From Populus alba (lineage: Eukaryota > Streptophyta > Magnoliopsida > Malpighiales > Salicaceae), in the NCBI RefSeq assembly GCF_005239225.2, contig NC_133293.1, forward strand, positions 15,778,333-15,842,332: a DNA stretch of 64,000 nt, written 5' to 3'. Both the position numbers and the translations under genes were made by a program. This document shows, one piece after another, positions 45,120 through 57,969 of this stretch. Within the stretch, counting starts at the first letter, position 1, and each line of letters begins with the position of its first letter. The notes under the pieces are model-generated. The model was not told the DNA's origin. It saw nothing but the letters and a program-made list of their open reading frames with translations, and ran no database searches.

Positions 45120-46320
45120 TGGAATAGTTTTCTTTTCTTTACTTTTTTTTTTCTCTCAAACTTTTTTTTTATCATATTTTTCAATAATGGATTGTTTGGA
45201 GTATTGAACTTCATATTTGCTTTTGATTTTTATTTTTTATTGGGTTATATATCAATCTTATGGATTTAATTTGTTTTTTTTAATTTCAACTTTTAATATT
45301 AGTTCCATTGAAATAGAGTTTCGTAATTATTTTTTTTGATTTGTTTTATGTGAATTTATCATAATCTTATGATCCAAGTCACGAGTTTAACAGAACACCC
45401 AGACTGACTCAACTCATTTTTTTCCTGTTTTTTCTAGTAATTTTTTTTTATTTCATCATGTAATATTATGTTTTTTAAAAACTAGGCTTCATGCTTCATG
45501 CTTTTTTCTTGTTTTTTTTTTTTTTTTTATGGGTTATTTGATCTTATTATCTAGGCTGCAGGTTTGATGGGTTAATCCTAGTTGTTTTTTTTTTCTTTTT
45601 TTTTATCCTTTTTAATTAATTTTTTCAAACTAGGCTTCATGTTTTTTTATGTACATTTTATAAGATTATCTCGATCTCATAGTCTTAGTTATGAGCTTGA
45701 CAGGTTAACTCGATTTATTTTTTAAAGCCTTTTTTAATTGAATATTATTTTAAAAAAATTTCAACCTCCTACAACTCAATATTCCTTTTTCATCTAATTT
45801 TTATTTTATTTTATTTTATAATTCAATATTAAGTTGTTTGGAAATCAGACTTCATAATTTTTTTTAATTTGCTTTATGTGGAGTTATCCCAGTATCGCGG
45901 GCTTAGTTTTTTTTCTCGATTTCAATATTCAACATTAGATTTATTGAAAATGAAGCTTCGTAATTTTTTTTGTGAACCTATCCTAATCTCATGACTCATA
46001 TTGATGTTTTAATAGGCTAGTTCAAGTTTATCGAGGCTAGTTTTTTTGTTTTTTTTTCATTATTTTTTATTTTATCATTTAATACTGGGTTGATTTGAAA
46101 TTGAGCTTCATATTTTTTTTTTTTCACGGGGTTATCTCAATATCATGATTTGGATTGTGAGATTGACATGTTAACATAAACTGACTCAAGTAGTTTTTTT
46201 TTTCTTTTTATATTTTTTTTCAATTTTATCCCTAAACTTTGGGTTAATTAGAAATTGACCTTCATAATTTATTTTCATTTTTTTTTCTATAAAGTTATCA
46301 TAATCTTTGTCAATACAATA
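45120..46320. repeat. Array of about seven degenerate 100-200 bp modules
   Basis: A recurring sentence can be followed along the plus strand: 'GCTTCATAATTTTTTTT', a T-rich run, 'GATTTGCTTTATG', 'GGGTTATCTCAATCTCATGA', then 'GGTTTGATGGGTTAA' and another T-rich run. Copies begin near 45325, 45488, 45630, 45848, 45953, 46104 and 46257. Copies are much diverged and differ in length, and no protein is encoded. It is an old tandem or segmentally amplified repeat. Confidence 0.6.
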
Positions 46321-47980
46321 TATTATCATTTATGTATTTTAAAAAAACATCGTTCAATATATATCTGTATTAATATTTTTAAAATGATGGTGTAAGAAAT
46401 TCATTTATTTTGAGTTAATAATTAAAAAAATTATTAGAAAAATACTAACCATGCTTAATTTTTTTTTTTTATGTTTAAAAAAATTGATTTCATTAATAGC
46501 GCAATGCAGGATAGTTATCTAGTTATATCTAACTTGAGTAACCTTAACCTAATGGTTCCATATTCAATATATATATCTGTATTTGATGAACACACACATA
46601 TTAACAAACATATATATACCCATACCTAATTTAGTTTTCCAAGAGTATATGATATCAAAATAAAATAAAATTCCATCTCAATACCTGAGATCTCTAACTA
46701 GTCAACAAAAAAAATAAAAAACGCCACTTCTATTTTTTTTTTCCCAAAGAAAAATGGCAAGGCCAAACCAGCTGTCATTGAACTAGAATAATCTTTATAT
46801 AAATAGATGTTATAACATGCAATAAAGTCTGATTTGGATTGCACAACTATAAGAATTATTGAAATGAATTCAAATGATTTTTTTATATATATAAATGAAT
46901 TCCCAATTTGCCAACCATTACTTACCAAATCTTGCTATATAATCTGGTTTGCTTTTATAGTCTAAATTATCCCACATCATGTTGTATTTTAAATAATTGT
47001 GATTAGTAAAATGAAAAAAACTTGTGCAAATTAGGGAAGCAATACCATTCCTAAAAATCCAAAGATTCAAATCTTTGTAATATTCTTAACCATTCATTTC
47101 CATCACAACAAATATAATTAAAATGATAATTATATATTTAAACCATAGTGTAGTTTGATCTCAATTTTACTTTTTATATACTTTCTTAAATTACACCTTT
47201 TATTATATAGTTTATATGTTAAATAACAATTTACATCCTCGATAATATATTTTGTTTGAATTTTTTATTTGATGTAGAATGTAAAATATAATTTATGAAA
47301 GTACATAAAAAAAAGTAAGATTTAAATCAAACTATAAAAAAGTTTTTACAATTATTTAAAAATTAAAACATTTATAACTTCCACATAAATAAATAAAAAA
47401 TCCTTCATAATTATAAAAATAAGAGTTTGATAAAATATAGAATAAGAATATACAAATAAGAACCAATCACAAGGTGGGAAAAAATAAATTAGATGGGGAA
47501 GTAATACTACTCCTACACCTCCTAATAGAAGACTCAAAGAAATTCGATTCAGGTGAATTTATTATGTGCAAAATATAAGGAAAAAAAATCAAATTCCTTT
47601 TTTATATATATATAGCTTTATTGACCATACAAGGCGAAACTTCTAAAAATTATATATATATATATATAATAACATTGTTTGATAATATTGTGTTGTTGTG
47701 TCTGTATATTAAAAATAACATTAATAAAAGTAATGTTTAATATTTGATTGACAGTGTTTTTAAAAATATTATATTTTTACTTTAAAAAACAGGAAGTATT
47801 ATTAAAAGTAAAACGTAACTTAAATTGATTTTAAAGCAAATCAAATTCTCTTTTAAAAGTAACACGTGTTTCACTTTAAAAATAAAACAAGCCTTAACCA
47901 AAACGCTATTTTCAGACCAAATAAACTAAAATTGGTTGTGCTTAAACGGTCATTAATACCAAACATGTATTATAAAGATA
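46321..47980. other. AT-rich spacer with TA microsatellites
   Basis: TA runs at about 46565 and 47650-47670, otherwise low-complexity AT-rich DNA. No gene supported. Confidence 0.5.
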
Positions 47981-47984
47981 TGGT

Positions 47985-48375
47985 TTAAAATTGTGATAGT
48001 ATTTGTTTTTTAAAATATTTTTTTTATTTAAAAATATATTAAAATAATATATATATTTTGTAAAATATTTTTTAACATCATCATATATATCAAAATAATA
48101 TAAAATTATAAATAAAAAAAGTCATTAAGTTAGTGGTCCAGTGATAAGAGATTGAGACCACGAGGTTTGCTCCCCTATGGTCATAGGTTTGAGTCCTATG
48201 ATTGTTAATATTAATGATCATTGGAGGCTTATCTAGTTGTTAACTTCAGGACTTGTAGGGATTAGTCGAGGTACGTGCAAGCTGGACCGGACACTCTACG
48301 TGAATAAAAAAATATATATAAAAAATAATTTAAAGTAAAAAAATAAAAAATTTAGGAAATTTCAAAAGCACTTTT
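47985..48375. repeat. AT-rich MITE-like element split by a SINE
   Basis: The left half (47985-48118) has TTTTTAAAATATTTTTTTTA, ATTAAAATAAT and TTTTTAACATCATCATATAT. The right half (48308-48375) resumes with AAAAATAATTTAAAG and a T/A-rich end with CAAAAGCACTTTTTTAATG. The SINE at 48121-48310 sits between them. Confidence 0.6.
48121..48310 (+). mobile_element. tRNA-derived SINE
   Basis: The 5' part has a box-A-like TAGTGGTCCAGTGATAAGAG and a box-B-like GGTTTGAGTCC (about 48187-48197) at tRNA-like spacing. The tRNA-unrelated body contains GGGATTAGTCGAGGTACGTG, CAAGCTGGACCGGACAC and ends at a short A-rich tail. The box-A/body combination is that of plant tRNA-derived SINEs, as I recall them from Salicaceae. 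It is non-coding and would need a LINE reverse transcriptase in trans. Confidence 0.75.
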
Positions 48376-49430
48376 TTAATGCAAACATATTCATAGTTTT
48401 TTTTTTTTATTTTAATTGTGTTGTAATTCTAACAGTATTTTTCATCTCATCGCTCTTATTGTACTTATAAATTGAAGCATAAACTCCTGTAATTTGACAT
48501 TGCATACAGTTTATATATGATGTTCAAAAAAGAAATATCATTTTTCTAAAAGATTATAAACATGTTTTGTATTTATAAGAAATTCCTTTCTTACAAATCT
48601 CGCTTAATTCAAGCCATGAACAGTAATATACAAAACAATTGCTGCAACTTGGCCACCACCCCGGCCTTCAAATATTAAGGTATGAGTGATCAGCCACGAG
48701 ATAGAAATCATGAAAGCAGAAAGCTTATTTATAGCTCGAGTGCTCAAATTATGGACACCTTGATTTATGTTAATAAAATGGAATGGTGAGTGGATCGTGT
48801 AACTTAAATCAATATCAAGATATTTCCTAATTTATTTTTCTAAATTAAAAAAGCTTTATTCAAATTATAGATCAAATTAAAATTTATTTTTTATTTAGCA
48901 ATACATCGATCTTCTCCTTTTCTTACCGTGGCTGCGTGTTTGAAAGTTAAGAGTGTAAGCAATCAATTGTACAAAAACGAGGATATCATTTGCTTTGAGC
49001 ATTCTAGATTAGTTTAACAGATTTTATTAATTATTCCTCATGGTTTGAGAAATTACTATTTCGTCTCTACACTTTTTAATATATTTACAATTTAGTTCTT
49101 TCACCAATCTCATGATCTTTTTGATTGAATTTATTTATTTTTCAAAAAATAGAAAAAGAAAGCAAGTAAGAAGCAAGTATACCAAGGATCGATACTCAGC
49201 ATCTGTTAAGGGAAACTTTAATTATATTTATACCACGGAAAATAAATAATTAATTATGATTAATCAACTCGAAGTTTTATTACAACGCGAAGCGCAAAAT
49301 ATTGGGTCTTATTTAAAAAATAAAATAAAAAGGAAAATCAAATTACTCCTTTTATCTTCTTCAAGGAATTGCAGTCTGCATGTTTCGTTTTTATCCGTTG
49401 CACAGCTGGCATAAAAAAACTCTACTTGAC
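48376..49430. other. Spacer without recognisable genes
   Basis: AT-rich to moderate sequence. Nothing beyond short chance frames. Confidence 0.45.
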
Positions 49431-49536
49431 AGCCTCTGCAAGTGCGAGAGAGACCAACCCCAGAGGACAAGAGTACGAAAATAAAGGCCGCATCTTTAAC
49501 GAGTGAGAAGTACCACGCCAGCAACTGGTATCATAT

Positions 49537-49745
49537 CCACGTGTCGAATTCCCAGACGCCTAAACTGACAAACACGTTGCCACTTTTTCTTGCTTCCCTT
49601 ACATCTCGAAACGTGTCCTCTGAAAGGCAACTTGTTTTTTTAGGTCCATTCAACACAAACTTCAAGAAGACAAAACCAATTAATTAATAACACAAATTTA
49701 GTATAAAAAAGAAAAAGGGTTGTGCCAGTCATACCCACGTGTCAC
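49537..49745 (+). promoter_or_regulatory. ABRE/G-box cluster upstream of the AFP gene
   Basis: CCACGTGTC (49537-49545), AACACGTTG (about 49571), AACGTGTCC (49610-49618) and CCACGTGTCAC (49735-49745) lie within 210 bp, about 0.8-1.0 kb upstream of the AFP start codon. ACGTGKC is the ABA-response element bound by ABF/ABI5 bZIPs. The AFP family is known to be ABA-inducible and to dampen ABI5 output, which fits a feedback loop. Confidence 0.6.
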
Positions 49746-50561
49746 TCTTCTCCTCTCGTGATCGCCACTTGGCTCTCTCCTATCTTCCTTCTATACCTGT
49801 CTTAACGCGGAGGGCATTTCCGTCCCTCAATAAATATTTTTAATTAATTAATTTCTCTCTCTTTTTTCTCACTTTAAAAGAGTGCTTAGAAACACTGTCC
49901 AATCATATTTTTTTAAAATTTTAATTTTTTTAATTTTAAATTAATTATTTTGAATGTTTTAAATCATTTTAATTTTTTTTAAATAATAACAATATTATTT
50001 TAATATAATTTCAAATAAAAAAACTCTTTAACAACCAACCTTTTATTACTGTACAAAACACCTCCTAATCCAAGCAAAACACCCCATCTCCCTCCCCACC
50101 CTGCCTTCTTCTTCTGTTTTTCCTTGTTGATTTCAATTTCTTTAAATCCTTTGATTCTGTTTTCCTTCTTTGTTTTTTTGAACTTTATTCAGTACTATAT
50201 TGTTATAAAAAATGAAAAAAAGACAGTAACATTTTAGTATTTTTTTTCTGACATTTTTTTGTTTTGGTCTTGTTGATGAGTGCATGCAAGTTGGGTTTTA
50301 ATTAATGGCAACGTATTTGTTAGAAAACTCTGACACTGGGAGAGAATTCTTTAAGAAATCAAACAAAAAGAATTAAAATCAAGCCTTCCTGACAAATGGG
50401 TGTATCTAAATCAGATCAAAAAACACTTCAACTTCTTCTCCTTCTTCACGTTCCGTTTCAGAGAACCCAAAAATACTTCCCAATCCACTAAAAAACTTAT
50501 ATTAAAGAAGAGGAAAAAAAAACAATTGTTTTTTACCCCTCTTGTTTTATAGAGCAGCATC

Positions 50562-53500
50562 ATGGGAGAAGCAAACGCGAATAAAAATAGAAGCAGCAGT
50601 AGTGGAAGCAGCAGAGCAATGGAGAGTCTTTCTTTGGAAATAAACAGGTATCCAAGAGATCTGGTACAAAGACTCATTTCAAGTGATGCACAGCAATATA
50701 AAACAGCACCAAGTGAAGGAGAAGAAGCAGAGGAGATTGAGTTAAATCTTGGGTTATCACTTGGTGGAAGATTTGGGGTTGATAAGACTTCAGAGAAACT
50801 AACGAGATCATCGTCTATAGCTGGTTCAATACCATTGTTGAGAGACCATGATGCTTTTAGTACACCACCTGTATCTTATCCTCTTCTCATGAGGACTTCT
50901 TCCTTGCCTACTGAAACGGAGGAAGAGTGGAGGAAGAGGAAGGAAATTCAGAGTTTAAGGAGAATGGAAGCCAAGAGAAGGCGAAGTGAGAAGCAAAAGA
51001 ATTTGAGAGGAGAGTTGAATTTGGAGGAAGTCAAATTGAATAAAGGGAACTGGGTGCCAACGTGGGCTAATAAGCAGAGTGGTGCTGTGAATAGGAGTAG
51101 TAATTTGGAAGGTCAACAGCAGCAACAAGGGTCACGAGGATCTGTGGAGTCTCTAGGAGGGAGCTCTTCTGGGTTGTCAGAAATGGAGAGCAAGCCTGTT
51201 CAAGGTACTTTTTTTTTTTTTTGGAATTTCCAACCTTTTGGTGTCTGATTTATTTTCTCATTGTTTTTTAAGGGATTTTCTGGATTGGATTGGAATGGAT
51301 GGTTTTATTTTGCTATTGGATTATGGTGGATGTTGTGAAGTTAGATAGGCGGGCTCTTTTATTTGGATTGGATTTTGGGTAGTGCCTATTTTGTGTTGAT
51401 AGCATTACTAGTGTTTTGGGTGGTACTGGTTGGTTACTTGGAGGTTGGGGAAGGTGCTAAATCTTGAATGTTTATTTGTCTAAGTAGTGCAACTCCTACT
51501 CAACTAGTTTAAGTAGTTTTAGATTCTTTTGTTGGAGTTTCTTTGGTTTCATCAAAACTCTGGGAAAGAAAATCCTTGAAGGTCCAAAGAAGGAGAGGAA
51601 TCATGTATTTTCAAATCTGAGTAATTTGGAGGTGTAACAAAGTAGAATATTATCTCAAGACCCTGCTTATTGATTGTTGCCACCCATGGGAAGTAAGCAG
51701 ATTGCAGTACTAGCATGTCTCACGAAACAGGCAGTGCATTTCTTGCTCCTGTCTTTGTTGTCAGAACTGAACTGAGTTTCTGCAGCATATGAAATCAAAC
51801 TTACTGGATACTTCTTCTTACTTGCATAGAATAGATATTCTTCCATGCTAGGCTATAGTGTGTGGTTTAAGCTGGCAGATCCATGCAACCAACCCCAACT
51901 AGTTTCAAATTGAGAGTTGGTTGAATTTTGTGGAACACTGCATGAAGGGGAGTTAACATCCAGATCATTTCCTTCATTGGTAATTATTGTACTTGGGAGA
52001 TCACATTTGGGTAAAATCATTGTAAGCCCGTGGTTGTTTATGGAAATTTTCTTTACTGACTAACTTCATGAGCTTGCGATTCGTTTTGATGAACTTGATT
52101 GATTGGGCACTCAAGTTATGCAGTCGCTTTAGTTCACATGCTTGGAGAACTATGAATCTCAGTTTATGACTATTTAGTCTCGGTCTTAGTTGGCTATAGG
52201 ATCTACTTGCTTTAAAGGGATGTTCACTTCTTGGAATAGGTTCTTTTTTCTGCTTTATCTCTGCTGTCAATGAAGCCAGAAGGGATGCACACTTCTAGTA
52301 TGGCATCAATGTAGAAATTATTGTCATGACTGCCTCCTCGAGAAGGAAAGGAGGAAACATGAAACGAAAATCTGAATGCATTTACTTGTATAAAATGGAG
52401 TCAATTTCTCAGTATGTATGGGTACTTATTTTAATATGTTCACATATTAATATTTTGCCTACCTGCTTGTATTCTGCTACTTGCGGCAGGTCTAGCTTAA
52501 ATGAGTTAACAAACCAAGCATCTTATTTGATTGTGCACCCATACAGTCTTCCATTCTTGCATCATAAAATATTCAGTAGTGACGTACTTGTTTATGTGTG
52601 GACAGTGGATGGATGGTAGCTCAGGATTAGGCTAAAGCTTCTTGCTTGATCTATTATCTTTGAAGGTCTATCCAGTTTCAATTTCTAAGTTCAGTTTTTC
52701 CCAACTCTTAATTTGTGGAAAGTGTTAAGTTCCAGAGGCTTAATCTTGTTTGATATCGTGCTTGTGTGTGTCAGGTGGTATATATTTTCCCTATCTCATA
52801 AGTCGATCCCTAGCCACCACTAAGTTTGGAATTTTGCTTTATCTATTCTCCTTGCAGGTTCATCCAGTCTCGATCCCTTAATTTTGTTTTTCCCAACTCT
52901 TAATTTGTGGAAATTGTAAAATTCCAAAAACTTAAACTTGTTCGATATCTGGCTTCTGTGCGCCATGGTATAGATTTTCCCTAGAACAGAAGCTGACCTC
53001 TCAGCCATAGCTAAGTTCAGAACTGTATTTGTCAAAGCTTGTTGTTTTGCAACTTTAAGAAAGCAACTGGTGAATAATTAAATCCATGATTTCTGGGTGG
53101 GTTAAGGAGGGTCTTTCTGAATATTACATGCTCGACAGGTATGGAGGTGATGGGATGGTCTGGAGTTGCTATCAGGTGGAGTTTCCTTATATCAGGCGAT
53201 TGCTGATCCTTCTAGTTCTTGTCATGCGTCATTCTTCCAGGATCCCTCCCTTTCACTTTGCTGGTTTAGCCTGCTTTACTAATGTCACTTCTCTCTTTAT
53301 CTGACTTGCTCAAGCTTTTTCTATTTTTCCCCATGGAATATGGTCAAATGGCCTTTAAAGTGATTAACTGGTCATGCATGTAGCTGACAGTTTTTTTGGT
53401 GATCTTATAACAATCAAGGAACTTAAATGCATCTGCAACCGATACATTGGTATTTGGAAATTTGTAATTAATTTTGAAATTACTATGCAAGTAAAGGGAA

Positions 53501-53984
53501 GAGGAAAATGGAGAAAGAAAAAACAAATGGTTTCTCTTCTCATAATCTCATGTGCATCACAGGATCAAGCAGTGGTGGTGAAGCACGAAGTCCTGCGAGT
53601 AATCAATCCTTGCAGGAACAAAGCAGTCAAGAAGCTGTGGGTTCTTCCGGGACAAAGAAAATTGAAAATGCGTGCAGAGCCTCCAGAACAGAAACGGAGA
53701 ATCTATCCAAGAAGCTTGATTCTGCAGAAAATAGAGGGAGGGAAATTGGGACCAATGCAATGGAAGATATGCCTTGTGTGTTTACTAAAGGAGATGGTCC
53801 TAATGGGAGAAGAGTGGATGGCATTCTGTACAAGTATGGTAAGGGAGAGGAAGTAAGGATAATGTGCGTATGCCATGGCAGCTTTCACTCCCCCGCAGAG
53901 TTCGTGAAGCATGCAGGTGGCAGTGATGTTAATCACCCTCTTAGGCATATAGTGGTAAACCCTTCTGGTCCGTCCTTTGAATAA
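50562..53984 (+). CDS. AFP: ABI five-binding protein (AFP/NINJA family transcriptional repressor)
   Basis: Two coding exons, 50562-51204 and 53563-53984, joined GT-AG in frame, give 354 residues. Three conserved blocks are present in order. Residues 59-70 contain the EAR repression motif ([11 protein letters not shown], LxLxLxL), which recruits TOPLESS-type corepressors. Residues 121-147 are a basic region and nuclear signal with [19 protein letters not shown]. Residues 284-354 are domain C, starting [18 protein letters not shown] and including [19 protein letters not shown], which binds the target regulator (ABI5 in AFPs, JAZ in NINJA). The family represses ABA or jasmonate output. Order and neighbours point to At1g69260 (AFP1). 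The 2.36 kb intron holds a diverged 192-bp duplication. ABREs upstream suggest ABA control. Confidence 0.94.
52655..53037. repeat. Diverged ~192-bp tandem duplication in the AFP intron
   Basis: Units at about 52655-52845 and 52847-53037 share CCCAACTCTTAATTTGTGGA, 'GATATC/GTGCTT'-type text, ATTTTCCCTA and 'CTAAGTT...GAA'. The offset is 192 bp (anchor at 52700 and 52892). Many substitutions and small indels show it is old. Confidence 0.8.
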
Positions 53985-56100
53985 TGTAATGCGGTGTTCA
54001 TTTCACCCCTTAAAAGAGAAGTAGGGACGTGAAATGGGGGAAAAAGATGAGAGGATTTTAGAAAATAGCTATATTTTTTTAGGGTCCTCGAAACGGAAAT
54101 CTAATATGACCAGCTATTTTTCATCTTCTAGAATGCTTCAAATGGTTTTTTGAGGTTGTAATCTGTATGTGATATCTATTTCCTTATTTCCCCATCTCAT
54201 GAACTGAGAAAGCATGCATAAATGTTGAAAGGGAAAACAGGGTGTGATATATATACAAGCTCAGATCAACACACGGGCTGTCTCTGTGCTACGCATGAAG
54301 ACAAGTGATGATCATGTTCATACAATTGCCTTGAAAAGAAGAGAAAAAAAGAAGCAGCACGGCAGCAGATTAACAATCTCTATCACGGTAATCGATTCGG
54401 AAGAACGATCTGTTCTTGGCTCTCCTCGAGTATTTAAGTGGTAGCTTCATAATTTCGAAGATTTGGAAAGGATGAAATAGCAGTAAATGAAGCCAAATCA
54501 GTTCAGTAATCCGAATTTCAGCGGTCTCTGAATGGGTAAATTATCCAAGAACATCATCTTTCAGAAAAGATGTATGACAAAGTCCAGCCACCAGCTCTAC
54601 ATCCTCCACCATGTGCATCATATGCTTCCTAAACCAAATGTGTGTTCGATTCCCTGTGTTTTATATGCGTGGGAAGGGCCAGATAATTTGGTCAGCAGTT
54701 TTGAAGGGCTTCAAGCTCGTCTGCCTTTCGGTGCTCAGAAACCAATTCAAGTTTCCCAGGCAAGCTTTTGAGTCGAGAGTCCGACCTCATATTTCTTCTC
54801 TCTGTTCTTTTTGCCCAGACCATTTTTTTTTCCAGGATCTTATACAAGGATCTTCTCTGATTTGCTAGAATGATTCAGGAAATATTATTTTTATATATTT
54901 TTAAGTAAAAAATATTTTTAAAAAAAATTATAATTATATTTTCAAACAGAACAATAAGCCAAGCATAATGGTGGGTTTTTTTTTTTTTTTTTTTTTCAAT
55001 CTCACGGTAAAAAAATATTTTCCAAAATAGTATTGTTAATTTTTTTTTTCAAACTAACATAATTTAGATAATTGCGCATGTCTCATATGTGTAACTCGAG
55101 ACATGCATGTCTCACACGCCACTTGCTAGCCTATTTCTTCATTTGGTTCCTTTATTTTTATATTTAGTTAATTCTAGTTCTATTATTATAATCATTTCAT
55201 TTGTTATTTTTGGGCAACAAAGTTTTAGCTAAAATTCATATTTATTTTTGAATGCAATTGCTTAAAAAATAGTTAATTTTTACCCCAAAAAAATATTATT
55301 TTTGCCCAACTTAAATAAAAATAAATTCAATCATGTAGTAATAGAAATACAATTAAAATTATATAAAAACTGAGAGACCAAATAAGAGTTTAAGCAGAGA
55401 GAAAATAAGACGAAATAGATTGGCAAAACAACCAGAAAAAGAGACAAAAAAAAAAAAAAATGAAAGGAGAGAAAGAGAGGATGAGATATTAGAGAAATAT
55501 CATATCTTCAATGACACACACTTGGTACCATCGTAAAGCTTTCAGTTAGATGAATCGACAAAAAAAAAAAAAAAAAAGCCATCTTTGAAGCTTCCGATGA
55601 GTAACACGGGCTGCTAGTTAATTTTTATTTTTTACATGTAAGACCTGTACATTTATGTAGTTTAATGTTTATTTTTATGTTTTAAAAATATATTTTTGAA
55701 AGGTTTAAAATTAAAATTTGTTTATTTACTTCAAATTAATATTTTTTTAGTATTTTTAAATCATTTTGATGTGCTGATGTAAAAAATAATTTTTTAAAAA
55801 ATAAAAAAATATTATTTTAATATATTTTCAAATAATAAATACTTTAAAAAACAACTATATATACTACTAAACCACACTCCAAGATGAGACTTGCATAACT
55901 AATTAAACTATAGGTGAGCTTTGAAAAAAAAATATAAGTATAATTAAATTGGCAAATATTTTTTTTACTGTACTAGTTTTTTTTTTTTTTAAATCATTAG
56001 TGGATCCCATTCTATAGTTATTAACTAGGACCCTCCTTCATGCGTCCGCACGTGGAGGTTGTTGCTTAAACTGAATTTAATAAGGATATGCACGATGGTA
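53985..56100. other. AFP 3'UTR, then repeat-rich spacer
   Basis: 53985 to ~54250 is probable AFP 3'UTR. 54430-54850 has more balanced composition and overlapping short frames but no family match. 54880-54950 and 55650-55860 are MITE-like AT-rich blocks; the latter has TTTGATGTGCTGATGTAAAA in its centre. Long poly-T and poly-A runs occur at 54973 and 55560. Confidence 0.45.
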
Positions 56101-57969
56101 ATTAAATATATATAAAAAAAATCCGATGAACGGTTACATCGCCTGGGACAAACGTCGTCGTTTTTCTCAACGAATAAAAAATGTCCGCCGTGCTAATAAG
56201 AGAAATTCCTACCTTTTGCTTTTTCCCATCTTACAAATATGTATTGCGAGTTTTTATTTTTATTTTTATTTTTTATTTTCTTTGCTAATTATTATTATTA
56301 TTATTTATTATTTATCTTACTTGCGCTTGCTCAAGGGGTGAAGTGCAGAACAACACGATGGAAAAAGAAAAAGAAAAAACATAAGAAAGAAGAAAAGGCT
56401 AGGAAGATGTCATCCACAGGTGGTTCCTCCAGTTTAGATTTTTATTTATTTTTCAGTAAATATTATCCATAAAACAGACTAAATTCTCCCAACAAGATTC
56501 TTGCTTTTTTTTTTTTTACTGGATAAGACATAGTTATTTTTAAAATATTTTTTATTTGAAAAATATATTAAAATATTTTTTTACTTTTTTAAAATTTATT
56601 ATTAACATCAACGTATTAAAATTTATAAATTTAAATTTGAATAATTTTTTTTACCGTATTTTCAAAAGCTGCCTAAATATCTGCAAGTTTTTAATAGATA
56701 TGATTTGAGTTTGGCCGTACCATCACCATTCGAAGATTAATGGGCACATCATCTCTAACAAATATTTACAGCTAATGAATTAATTAATCCCCTCTTGTTT
56801 TAGGCATTACAGAACAAGGCAGAAAAAATATGGTAGTTAAAACTGGGCCTGCTTAAAACCACCAGAATTCTCTGCGAAGTGCAGAGCTTAAGTGGAGTCC
56901 CCATGAATCTAGGTGGTTATTATTATTGTAACCCAAAAGGTTTCTTGGTAGGACCTACAAAGGAATGTTTCAAATGACCAGCTGGTCCCACTTGAAACAA
57001 GGCCATCTAAGCACGATCAATAAAACTTGACGACTGGTGTGCTGCTCAGCTCTTCCACATGAATATCCTTTTTTGAGTCTTTTTCAATGATTATTATTAT
57101 TTATCTATTTATTTTTTTGAAAAAAATATTTGAACCCAAAAAGGAGGATACTAATATTAGTTAAGCTATCAGTCATTAATAAATTACGATCCAAACTATT
57201 TGTTTTCATGTTTTAAAAATATTTTAAAAAAAAAAGTTTAAAATTTTTTTTTATTTAAAATTATTTTGATATATCAATATTAAAAAATATTTTTTTTTTT
57301 CCGCGCAGCAAAGAAATGGTTGGTCTTAGGTGTCCAACTGCTTAAAGCGATAGCATGAATTTTGGGCATTCCAAGATCACATTTTTACAAGAGCTATGAG
57401 CACTCGCATTATCTGGAATTTTAAGAAGGTGGTTTATGAGCTGCTTTCCTTCTGTATCCTACACGTTACGTTACACCTAGGAATATCACCACAACCACTC
57501 CATGCTTCTAATATCAACAGACTCTACTCGATCACCACTTCAAAGAATATCATAAAAACAATTATACTGCACAATCATCTAGTACAACTAAAGGGCTATT
57601 GAATTAAAGATTAATTTACAGCAAATATTGTTAGCAGTAATAAATTGACTGGCTCCGATTCGAGGAGGGAGCACCCAGCATTTTCTTCCCAAAGGTCACC
57701 TCACATCATACAGGTACAGGTTTAGAGGTTCTCCTCATCCATTGCCTCAGCACCTTCCCTTTTTCCATGCAGTAACACCAAGAACAATGCTCATGGACAG
57801 CATTTGCATATTCAAAAGGCCTCGTATTGATTAAATAGCAACCATTGTCGATGTCCCAATTTGAAATTAATGATAAGAAAATTAAGGACAGCTCAGGCTT
57901 GCATTTTAAACAGGAGGCAGCTTAGGAGCTGAGAAGCACTCTTCCTTTGGATCATATATGGAGCCAGTT
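56101..57969. other. AT-rich spacer and 3' flank of the serine-rich protein gene
   Basis: TTTTTA and TTA simple repeats at 56250-56315. MITE-like AT-rich blocks at about 56515-56680 and 57200-57310. 57620-57969 should contain the 3'UTR of the next gene. No coding exon supported. Confidence 0.45.

Noticed and set aside
53374..53856. 160-codon plus-strand frame over AFP exon 2
   Set aside because: Different frame from the AFP domain C, which has clear family motifs; begins in the intron.
54532..54868. Plus-strand frames downstream of AFP
   Set aside because: No recognisable domain and no ATG context or splice partners; probably downstream noncoding sequence.
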